Part shown: piece by piece, positions 51,083-58,293 of the stretch
How positions within the stretch are numbered: the first letter of the stretch is position 1
Layout: each line of letters opens with the position of its first letter
Origin: VFMC01 sp046331225
Lineage (GTDB): Bacteria; Actinomycetota; Acidimicrobiia; Acidimicrobiales; Ilumatobacteraceae
Reading direction: 5' to 3'
Assembly (NCBI GenBank): GCA_046331225.1
Contig: JAXLRF010000007.1
Location: 310,001 to 374,000 of the forward strand
Length of the DNA stretch: 64,000 nucleotides
The notes under the pieces: generated by a model
The model's input: the letters and a program-made list of their open reading frames with translations, nothing else
Database searches by the model: none
Told to the model about the DNA's origin: nothing
Position numbers and translations under genes: made by a program

Positions 51083-51578
51083 ACATCCGCGCCCGAAGCG
51101 CACATCGCCACCCGAACGGGACACCCGGACGTGTGACCGAGTACACACCCTGATTGAGCTGGGGTGACGCCGGGGCCACCTCGCGTTCCACGATCCGGGA
51201 CGTCCACAGCGAACCGGCCGGTGCCCACAGGATCGGGCCGATGCCCACAGCGAAATCCACAGCAATTCACATGGTTGTCCCTCTTCCTCCCCACAGGGCG
51301 AGGGGCCTAGGTTGCTGGCCGCAGATGACAGTGGTGCGCGGCGCGGATGGTCAGTTCGAGTCGGGGCGGCGGAGCGGCGTCGGGGTTCGTCCCCGGGGTC
51401 GGCCCGGCGGGCCGGCCGGACTGTGGGGCGAGGGCTCGAGACCTGTGACCGCGCACCGCTGTCACGCTGCGCGTTCGGCCGACACCGTCCGTCGACCCCC
51501 GCAATGAGGGGGGATCGAGGGAAGGTCCTGGTGTCGGTCGACGGCGGGACGCGGGAACAAAATCCGGCAGGACGGTCG
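51083..51578. other. Non-coding region upstream of nrdJ
   Basis: About 500 bp with no gene I can support; the open frames here lack start context and family features. It holds a cluster of five CCACAG motifs (51204-51296), listed separately. A weak GC stem with loop GCAATGA lies near 51492-51520. The length of gap is unusual for this compact window and implies regulation of nrdJ. Confidence 0.6.
51204..51296 (+). promoter_or_regulatory. Cluster of five CCACAG motifs (possible DnaA-box-like sites)
   Basis: CCACAG occurs at 51204, 51225, 51245, 51257 and 51291, all on the plus strand, with spacings 21, 20, 12 and 34. AAATCCACA (51253-51261) matches TTATCCACA at 7 of 9 positions, and ACGTCCACA matches the mycobacterial TTGTCCACA at 7 of 9. 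DnaA controls nrdAB in E. coli; a similar role here is speculative. Confidence 0.45.
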
Positions 51579-51608
51579 TTGACAGTTCTGTAACTACAGT
51601 GCTGTAAT
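51579..51608 (+). promoter_or_regulatory. nrdJ: nrdJ promoter with two short dyads
   Basis: TTGACA (51579-51584), 18-bp spacer, TGTAAT (51603-51608): the best sigma-70-type promoter in the window. Two dyads overlap it: ACAGTTCTGT (51582-51591) and ACAGTGCTGT (51596-51605), centres 14 bp apart. They could be a repressor site; NrdR is the natural candidate, though the sequence does not closely match the known NrdR box. Confidence 0.75.
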
Positions 51609-51620
51609 CTTCCAACCTCT

Positions 51621-51659
51621 TGTGGGTGGGTCGCCGTAGCGGGGGCCGGCGACACCACA
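51621..51659 (+). other. Stem-loop in the nrdJ 5' leader
   Basis: TGTGG (51621-51625) pairs with CCACA (51655-51659), and GTCGCCG (51630-51636) pairs with CGGCGAC (51647-51653); the apical loop is TAGCGGGGGC. It lies about 50 bases before the nrdJ start. It does not show cobalamin-riboswitch features. Confidence 0.55.
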
Positions 51660-51711
51660 TGTTGTGGTCGAGAGTGTCTGTAGATCGTCAAGAAAATCGA
51701 GGAGAGCTTCC

Positions 51712-54609
51712 ATGTCCCTGGCGCCAGAGCGTCTGTCCATCGGCATCACGCGTCACTACACGACGCCGGGCGTGCACCCCTACGACCAGGTCGTCTGGGA
51801 GCGCCGTGACGCGCGCATCTCGAACTGGAAGGACGGGTCGGTCGCCTTCGAGCAGCTCGACGTGGAGTTCCCCGCCACCTGGTCGCTGAACGCCACCAAC
51901 ATCGTCGCCCAGAAGTACTTCCGCGGCACCCTCGGCACCCCCGAGCGCGAGTCGTCGCTGCGCCAGGTCATCGACCGCGTCGCCGACACGATCACCACCT
52001 GGGGCATCGAGGGCGGCTACTTCGTCGACGCCGACGAGGCCGAGGCGTTCCGCAGCGAGCTGAAGTTCATCCTCGTCACCCAGCGCGCCGCGTTCAACAG
52101 CCCGGTGTGGTTCAACATCGGCGTGAAGGGCGTGCCGCAGCAGGCGAGCGCGTGCTTCATCCTGTCGGTCGACGACACGATGGACTCGATCCTCAACTGG
52201 TACCGGGAAGAGGGCGTGATCTTCAAGGGCGGCTCGGGTTCGGGCGTCAACCTGTCGAAGATCCGCTCGAGCTACGAGCTGCTCAACGGCGGCGGCACCG
52301 CCTCGGGTCCCGTCAGCTTCATGCGCGGCGCCGACGCCTCGGCCGGCACGATCAAGAGTGGTGGCAAGACCCGTCGCGCCGCCAAGATGGTCATCCTCAA
52401 CGTCGACCACCCCGACGTCGAGGAGTTCGTGTGGTGCAAGGCCCGCGAAGAGCGCAAGGCCCGCGTGCTGCGCGACGCCGGGTTCGACATGGACCTCGAC
52501 GGCACCGACAGCTTCTCGATCCAGTACCAGAACGCGAACAACTCGGTGCGCGTCACCGACGACTTCATGCAGGCCGTCGTCGACGACACCGACTGGACGC
52601 TCAACGCCGTCACCGACGGCTCGCCGGTGCGCACGGTGCGTGCCCGCGACGTGTGGCGCCAGATCGCCACCGCCGCCTGGGAGTGCGCCGATCCGGGCCT
52701 GCAGTTCGACACCACGATCAACAAGTGGCACACCGCGCACGCCACGGGCCGCATCAACGGCTCGAACCCGTGCAGCGAGTACATGCACATCGACAACTCG
52801 GCCTGCAACCTCGCGTCGATCAACTTGCTCAAGTACCTCGACCTCGACTCCACCGGCGACGACGCGTTCGACGTCGAGGCCTACATGCACACCGTCGAGG
52901 TCGTGTTCACCGCACAGGAGATCCTCGTCGGCCGCGCCGACTACCCGACCGAGCCGATCGGCGACAACAGCCGCAAGTTCCGCCAGCTCGGCATCGGCTA
53001 CGCCAACCTCGGTGCGCTGCTCATGGCCCTCGGCCTGCCCTACGACTCGGTCGAGGGTCGTGCCTGGGCCGCCGCGCTCACCTCGCTGATGACCGGTCAC
53101 AGCTACGCCACGAGCGCTCGCACCGCGAGCCGCATGGGCCCGTTCGCCGGCTTCGCCGACAACGAGACCTACATGCTCAACGTGCTGCGGATGCACCGCG
53201 ACGCGAGCTACGAGATCGAGGGCGCCGACGTGGTGCCGCCCGCCCTGCTCGCCGCCGGGCAGCAGGCGTGGGAGTCGGCCGTGCGCGACGGCGAGGAGTA
53301 CGGCGTGCGCAACAGCCAGGCGAGCGTGCTCGCCCCGACGGGCACCATCGGCCTGATGATGGACTGCGACACCACCGGCATCGAGCCCGACCTCGGCCTG
53401 GTCAAGATGAAGAAGCTCGTCGGTGGCGGCAACATGATGATCGTCAACCAGACGATCCCGCGGGCGCTGCGCCGCCTCGGCTACACCGCGCAGCAGGTCG
53501 ACGAGATCATCGCCTACATCGACACCGAGAAGTCGATCCTCGGGGCGCCGCACCTCACCGCCGAGCACGTGCCGGTGTTCGCCTGCTCGATGGGCGACAA
53601 CACGATCCACTACGAGGGTCACGTCCGGATGATGGGTGCGGTGCAGCCGTTCCTGTCGGGCGCGATCTCCAAGACCGTCAACATGCCCGAAGAGGCGACG
53701 ATCGAGGACATCGAGGAGCTGCACCTGCTGTCGTGGCAGCTCGGCTTGAAGGCCGTCGCGATCTACCGCGACAACTGCAAGGTGGCCCAGCCGCTCAGCA
53801 CGGCGAAGAAGGAGTCCGCCGACGACGCCGCCACCGCCGTGGTCGACGCCGCGGCCACCCACCCGGCGGTGCAGGTCGTCGAGAAGATCGTCGAGCGGAT
53901 CGTCCACCAGCCGGTGCGCCAGAAGCTGCCGCGCAGCCGCAAGGGCCGCACGTTCGAGTTCCGCGTGGCCGACATGAAGGGCTTCGCCACGATCGGCGAG
54001 TACGAGAACGGCCAGCCGGGCGAGATCTTCCTCACGGTGTCGAAGCAGGGTTCGACCCTGAGCGGCATCATGGACGGCTTCGCCAAGAGCATCAGCTACG
54101 GCCTGCAGTACGGCGTGCCGCTGCGCTCGTACGTCGAGGCGTTCGTCAACATGCGCTTCGAGCCGGCCGGCATGACCGACGATCCGGACATCCGCTTCGC
54201 CTCGTCGATCATGGACTACCTGTTCCGCCGCCTCGCGCTCGAGTACATGACCTACGACGAGCGCGCCGAGCTTGGCATCTTCTCGATCGACGAGCGCCTG
54301 CAGCCCACGCTGCCGGGCGTCGAGGAGTCGGTCATGGAGACCCGCACGGGCTCGGACGTCGTCGCCGACCCGAAGAGCGTGCCGTCGGCCGACGAGCTGG
54401 CCACCCAGCTCGAGCTCGGTGTGGCCCCGGCCGCGCCGAACAACGACGTCACCAACCCCGAGGGCATCACCCGTCCCGCGGCCATCACGCCCAAGCCGGC
54501 GGTGCGTCACAGCGACGCTCCGATGTGCATGCAGTGCGGTGTGCAGATGAACCGCGCGGGCAGCTGCCACGCCTGCCCGAGCTGCGGTAGCACGAGCGGC
54601 TGCAGCTGA
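51712..54609 (+). CDS. nrdJ: Adenosylcobalamin-dependent (class II) ribonucleotide reductase
   Basis: A 965-residue enzyme reducing ribonucleotides to deoxyribonucleotides with B12. The thiyl-radical Cys354 is in NPCSEY, its redox partners are Cys365 (NSACNLASIN) and Cys148 (QASACFILSVDD). Other landmarks are NSPVWFNIGV, GGSGSGVNLSKIRSS, LAPTGTIGLMMDCDTTGIEP and SKTVNMPEEATIEDI. A Cys-rich tail (CMQCGVQMNRAGSCHACPSC) supplies reducing equivalents or binds zinc. GAGGAGAG precedes the ATG. No class I genes are seen. Its leader carries possible NrdR and DnaA-like sites. Confidence 0.97.
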   Translation: MSLAPERLSIGITRHYTTPGVHPYDQVVWERRDARISNWKDGSVAFEQLDVEFPATWSLNATNIVAQKYFRGTLGTPERESSLRQVIDRVADTITTWGIEGGYFVDADEAEAFRSELKFILVTQRAAFNSPVWFNIGVKGVPQQASACFILSVDDTMDSILNWYREEGVIFKGGSGSGVNLSKIRSSYELLNGGGTASGPVSFMRGADASAGTIKSGGKTRRAAKMVILNVDHPDVEEFVWCKAREERKARVLRDAGFDMDLDGTDSFSIQYQNANNSVRVTDDFMQAVVDDTDWTLNAVTDGSPVRTVRARDVWRQIATAAWECADPGLQFDTTINKWHTAHATGRINGSNPCSEYMHIDNSACNLASINLLKYLDLDSTGDDAFDVEAYMHTVEVVFTAQEILVGRADYPTEPIGDNSRKFRQLGIGYANLGALLMALGLPYDSVEGRAWAAALTSLMTGHSYATSARTASRMGPFAGFADNETYMLNVLRMHRDASYEIEGADVVPPALLAAGQQAWESAVRDGEEYGVRNSQASVLAPTGTIGLMMDCDTTGIEPDLGLVKMKKLVGGGNMMIVNQTIPRALRRLGYTAQQVDEIIAYIDTEKSILGAPHLTAEHVPVFACSMGDNTIHYEGHVRMMGAVQPFLSGAISKTVNMPEEATIEDIEELHLLSWQLGLKAVAIYRDNCKVAQPLSTAKKESADDAATAVVDAAATHPAVQVVEKIVERIVHQPVRQKLPRSRKGRTFEFRVADMKGFATIGEYENGQPGEIFLTVSKQGSTLSGIMDGFAKSISYGLQYGVPLRSYVEAFVNMRFEPAGMTDDPDIRFASSIMDYLFRRLALEYMTYDERAELGIFSIDERLQPTLPGVEESVMETRTGSDVVADPKSVPSADELATQLELGVAPAAPNNDVTNPEGITRPAAITPKPAVRHSDAPMCMQCGVQMNRAGSCHACPSCGSTSGCS

Positions 54610-54808
54610 GGCGAGGCGACCTCCGCCGGGTCCGCCCGGTGTGATCACCCCCACGGGTCGTCGGCGGCCCCTGGAGACGACGGTGCCCGGCGCCGGCGGT
54701 GCGAACCGCCCGGCCGCCGGGCACTGGCGCGTCCGGGACGCAGTCCGGCGACGAGCGATCGGGAATGCACGGGGGAACCGGCGACGGTGTCCGGCAGACT
54801 CGTCGGCC

Positions 54809-56443
54809 GTGAGCAGCATCGTCGTGTCCGAACTCGCCTACGCACCGCCCGGGGCGGACCAGCTGTTCTTCGACGTCAGCTTCGGTGTGGCGCCCGGGGA
54901 ACACGCCGCACTCGTCGGCGCCAACGGGGTGGGGAAGAGCACGATCCTGCGGATCCTGAGTGGCGAGCTCGAGGCCGACGAGGGCGAGTTCGCGATCGGT
55001 GGGTCGATGCTGCGGATGACGCAGGACGTCGGCATGTCACGGCCCACGGACACCTTGCGCGAGATGCTGCTCGAGGTCGCGCCGCCGCTGCTGCGCACGA
55101 GCGGGCTCGCGCTCGTGGCCGCCGAACGCGCCCTGGCCGACGGCAGCGACGACGGCATGAAGTACGCCGAGGCACTCGCAGACTGGGGCGATCACGGCGG
55201 CTACGAGCTCGAGGCGAAGTGGGCCGCGGCCGCGCAGCGGAGCGTGAAGACGCCGGTCGAAGACTTCGCCACGCGCCTCGTCGGCGAGCTGTCGGGCGGC
55301 GAGCGCAAGCGGCTGGTGCTCGACTTGCTGCTCACCTCGGGCGCCGACGTGCTGCTGCTCGACGAGCCCGACAACTACCTCGACATCCCCACGCGGGCCT
55401 GGCTCGAGGAGCAGATCCGCCAGTGCCGCTCGACGATCCTGATGGTGAGTCACGACCGCACCCTGCTCGAGCGGGTGTCGACCAAGATCGTGGTGATCGA
55501 GGGATCTGGCTGCTGGGTGCACGGCGGCTCGTACGCCACCTTCGGCGAGGCGCGTCAGAAGCGCCAGGAGCAACTCGGCGACGAGCTGAAGCGCTGGAAC
55601 GACGAGGAACGGCGCCTGTTCCAGCACATGAAGATCATGAAGCAGCGCGCCGCGCAGAACTTCAAGAACGCGACGAAGGCCAACGCGGCCGAGACGCGGT
55701 GGGAGAAGTTCGTCGCCGCCGGTCCGCCGCCTCCACCGGTGCCCGACCAGCAGATCCACGTGCGCCTGCGCGGCGCCGACGCGGCCCGCCGTGTGGTGAA
55801 GCTCGAGGGGGTGTCGATCGGTGATCTGTTCCTGCCGTTCTCCGACGAGGTGCATCACGGCGAGCGTGTCGGGCTCATCGGTCCCAACGGCACGGGCAAG
55901 ACCCACCTGCTGTCGGCCTTGAAGGGCACCAGTGCGCCCGACCACGGCACGATCACGTTCGGGCCGCGCACGTCGGTCGGCATGTTCACGCAGATCAACG
56001 ACCGGCCCGAGTGGACCGGCCGGCAGTGCATGGAGATCGTGCGCGATCGCGTGTTCGACGACGAGAAGTCGATGAAGGCGCTGGCCCGCTACGGGCTGCG
56101 GGCGCAGGGCCGGCAGGAGTTCCAGACGCTCTCGGGTGGTCAGAAGGCCCGGCTCGAGATCCTGTGCCTCGAGCTCGAGGGGCACAACGTGCTGCTGCTC
56201 GACGAGCCGACCGACAACCTCGACGTCGACTCGTCCGAGGCGCTCGAGCAGGCGCTCGACGGCTTCGAGGGCACGGTCATCGCCGTCAGTCACGACCGCA
56301 CGTTCCTGTCGACGTTCGACCGGTTCGTGATGATCACCGACGACGGTGAGGTGTACGACCTGCCCGACTACGACCTGGCGATGCAGGCGCTCGCCGCACC
56401 GGATCGCATCGCCGGGCTGCGGCTCGCGAAGAACCTCACCTGA
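54809..56443 (+). CDS. ABC-F family ATPase
   Basis: A 544-residue protein with two ABC ATPase domains and no membrane spans, so probably a ribosome-acting ABC-F factor. Domain 1 has GANGVGKSTILRIL, signature LSGGERKRLVLDLLL and DEPDNYLD; domain 2 has GPNGTGKTHLLSAL, LSGGQKARLEILCLEL and DEPTDNLD. The charged linker is RQKRQEQLGDELKRWNDEERR. Domain 1's DEPDNYLD differs from the usual DEPTNHLD, as in the actinobacterial EttA-like/resistance subgroup. GTG 8 bases after CAGACT. Ends 3 bases from the convergent CYTH gene. Confidence 0.93.
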   Translation: MSSIVVSELAYAPPGADQLFFDVSFGVAPGEHAALVGANGVGKSTILRILSGELEADEGEFAIGGSMLRMTQDVGMSRPTDTLREMLLEVAPPLLRTSGLALVAAERALADGSDDGMKYAEALADWGDHGGYELEAKWAAAAQRSVKTPVEDFATRLVGELSGGERKRLVLDLLLTSGADVLLLDEPDNYLDIPTRAWLEEQIRQCRSTILMVSHDRTLLERVSTKIVVIEGSGCWVHGGSYATFGEARQKRQEQLGDELKRWNDEERRLFQHMKIMKQRAAQNFKNATKANAAETRWEKFVAAGPPPPPVPDQQIHVRLRGADAARRVVKLEGVSIGDLFLPFSDEVHHGERVGLIGPNGTGKTHLLSALKGTSAPDHGTITFGPRTSVGMFTQINDRPEWTGRQCMEIVRDRVFDDEKSMKALARYGLRAQGRQEFQTLSGGQKARLEILCLELEGHNVLLLDEPTDNLDVDSSEALEQALDGFEGTVIAVSHDRTFLSTFDRFVMITDDGEVYDLPDYDLAMQALAAPDRIAGLRLAKNLT

Positions 56444-56446
56444 GCG

Positions 56447-56914
56447 TCACGCCCGGCGGCTGAGCGCACCGTTGGTGTAGCTCGGATCGTCGGTCACCTC
56501 GCGGCCCACCCACGGGGGCAGCACCACCTCGGCGTCGGGCGACTCGCCGTCGCCCAGCTCGATCTCGGCCACCACCAGCGGCGCCAGGCGGCCGTGGAAC
56601 TCGTCGACCTCCCAGGTGCGCCCGGCGACGTCGACCCGGTGGCGGGTCTTGTCGATCGTGCCGGGTTCGCACAGCGCGAACAGGCCGTCGGCGTCGGCGG
56701 CCGGCAGCTCGTACTCGAACTCGGCCCGGCGCCGCGGGTCGCCGTCGTCGCCCGGTCCCTTGATCGTCAGCGTGATCCGGCCGTCCTCGTCGCGCACCCG
56801 CACCGACCGGCCCGCGGCGCGCACGAGGTAGGCCTGACGGATCCGGCTCGCCCGGGCGCCCGTGCGCCAACCGTCGCCCTCGACGAGGAACTTGCGCTCG
56901 ATCTCGACTCCCAT
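56447..56914 (-). CDS. CYTH-domain triphosphate tunnel protein
   Basis: A 155-residue CYTH/TTM protein. The defining ExExK motif is at Glu4, Glu6 and Lys8 (VEIERKFLV). Arg/Lys-rich strands follow (RIRQAYLVRAAGRSVRVRDE, RITLTIKGPG) and the acidic end VAEIELGDGESPDAEVVLP. Such enzymes hydrolyse tripolyphosphate or related triphosphates in a beta-barrel tunnel. GAGGAT lies before the ATG on its strand. It converges with the ABC-F gene and is divergent from the PASTA gene. Confidence 0.93.
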   Translation of the reverse strand: MGVEIERKFLVEGDGWRTGARASRIRQAYLVRAAGRSVRVRDEDGRITLTIKGPGDDGDPRRRAEFEYELPAADADGLFALCEPGTIDKTRHRVDVAGRTWEVDEFHGRLAPLVVAEIELGDGESPDAEVVLPPWVGREVTDDPSYTNGALSRRA

Positions 56915-57019
56915 GGCCGCATCCTCGCGCGGTCGGGCGCGCACGTCCGGGTGTGCCGCCGCCGAGTGTTCCCGGCGCGCGAGGCGTGTGCACGGACGGT
57001 CGCGCGGCGAGGACCTGTC

Positions 57020-57637
57020 ATGACCTACGAACCCACCGACACCTACCTGCCGAGCGCGAGCGGCGGCGCACAGGTGCCCCAGCTGGTGGGTCAGCGCGTC
57101 GAGGCCGCTCGCGCCTACGCCGCATCGGCCGGATGGTCGGTGCACGAGCGGACGGTTCCGGCGCCGAAGGGGCAGCCGTCCGGCTTCGTGGTGCGCCAGG
57201 AGCCGTCGGCGGGTGCGATCTCGCCCCGTGGTGCGGTGCTGCTCGTCGACGTCGCGAAGCGCACCCACGGCGACGGCGAGTGGAGCCGTGCGGTGCTCGG
57301 CGGGGTGGCGACCGCTGCAGCGGTGGTGGCGGGGGTGTTCGCCTCGCTGTGGCTGAGCGAGCGGGCGGATCACGACACCACTCGCGACCAGCTCGACGCC
57401 GCCCGCGACGAGCTCGAGGGCGTCACCCCGGCCCCCGACTGGGTCGGCGGCCCGCGCGTGGTGGTCGACGCCGACGCCGCCCGCAACGACTGGGTGGTCG
57501 TCGTGCAACAGGCCGACCCGGACGATGCGGCCGATGCCGGCGTCGGCACGGTGGTGAGCCAGCTGCCCGTGCCCGGCACGCCGCTCGCGCCCGGCTCGGT
57601 GGTCGTCGTGACGGTCGTCGGCGCTGCCGCCGGCTGA
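57020..57637 (+). CDS. Membrane protein with two PASTA domains flanking one span
   Basis: A 205-residue protein. N-terminal PASTA-like domain (VPQLVGQRVEAARAYAASAGW, VVRQEPSAGAISPRGAVLLVDV), one membrane span near 95-113 (VLGGVATAAAVVAGVFASLWL), a short coiled stretch (DTTRDQLDAARDELEG), and a second partial PASTA-like domain (VVVQQADPDDAADAGVGTVVSQLPVPGTPLAPGSVVVV). PASTA domains usually bind muropeptides outside the cell; one domain on each side of the membrane is odd, so one of them may be degenerate. GAGGA precedes the ATG. No kinase domain is present. Confidence 0.85.
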   Translation: MTYEPTDTYLPSASGGAQVPQLVGQRVEAARAYAASAGWSVHERTVPAPKGQPSGFVVRQEPSAGAISPRGAVLLVDVAKRTHGDGEWSRAVLGGVATAAAVVAGVFASLWLSERADHDTTRDQLDAARDELEGVTPAPDWVGGPRVVVDADAARNDWVVVVQQADPDDAADAGVGTVVSQLPVPGTPLAPGSVVVVTVVGAAAG

Positions 57638-57880
57638 GCCCGTCACCCGGCGTCACCTGCCGGCTCACCCGTCGGACGAGCCCGAACGCGAGCGGAGGGA
57701 TGTCGCTGAGCAGGGACGACGCGACTCCGACCGCACTGCGTGTCGAACTTGCGGGCGTCCGGGGACGAGCACCGGACCATCTCTGATGACCGGTTCGCCG
57801 ACAGCCATCCCCCGGGTGGCCGAGGCGCCGAGGCGCAGGCTGGCCGGCCGGCGCACCGCAGGACCGCACAGGACACACGG
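57638..57880 (+). other. 243-bp non-coding leader of the SipW-type substrate gene
   Basis: No gene seen. It is very GC-rich with several short inverted repeats, such as ACCGG (57769) with CCGGT (57790) and GGCCGGCCGGCGC. The 3' part GACAGCC...GGGTGGCCGA faintly recalls the end of c-di-GMP-I riboswitches, but the invariant GGGCAAACC and GCAAAGCC blocks are not seen. Confidence 0.35.
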
Positions 57881-58282
57881 ATGAACCTCTCGAAGCGCAA
57901 CAAGATCATCATCGGTGCCGTCGCCCTGGCCGGCGCGGTCGCCGTGACGGGCAGTGCGTTCACCGCGGGCGGTCTGAGCGACAGCTCGAACGACAGCTTC
58001 ATCGGCGGTACCGTCGACCAGACGATCAGCGGCGCCGTGCTCACCGACGTCGACTACAACATCGGCACCGACAACGACATCGACTCGATCGCCGTGACGG
58101 TGACGGGCAACGTGGCCGGCCGCATCCTCGAGATCGAGTTCTACGACGGCGCCGACGCCGCGACGGGCGACCCGTACACCTGCACCGTGATCAGTGTCGG
58201 GGGCACGTCGTCGTGCACGCCGACGGGCACCAAGGCCAAGTCGATCGACGTCGCCAAGGTGACCTTCCGGGTCGACAACTGA
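57881..58282 (+). CDS. Small secreted protein with SipW-type signal peptide
   Basis: A 133-residue exported protein. The signal is NLSKRNKIIIGAVALAGAVAVTG followed by SAFTAGGLSDSS, resembling the camelysin/TasA leaders cleaved by SipW-like peptidases. The mature part (about 100 residues) is rich in Asp, Thr, Val and Gly (AVLTDVDYNIGTDNDIDSIAV, ILEIEFYDGADAATGDPY) and has two Cys that may form a disulphide (YTCTVISVGG, SSCTPTG). The gene ends 11 bases before a dedicated signal peptidase gene, so it is probably its substrate. A beta-sandwich fibre subunit is a guess from composition. Confidence 0.85.
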   Translation: MNLSKRNKIIIGAVALAGAVAVTGSAFTAGGLSDSSNDSFIGGTVDQTISGAVLTDVDYNIGTDNDIDSIAVTVTGNVAGRILEIEFYDGADAATGDPYTCTVISVGGTSSCTPTGTKAKSIDVAKVTFRVDN

Positions 58283-58293
58283 TCGGCGCTGCC

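Noticed and set aside
51154..51507. Small open frames in the gap before nrdJ
   Set aside because: They lack start signals and family features and are rich in Arg/Gly/Pro as expected for random GC-rich frames.
51579..51711. Cobalamin riboswitch upstream of the B12-dependent reductase
   Set aside because: The leader is about 100 nt, shorter than the known aptamer, and no B12-box-like sequence was found.
51688..54819. A 1043-codon minus-strand open frame opposite nrdJ
   Set aside because: nrdJ has all catalytic residues in the plus frame; the antisense product is compositionally biased.
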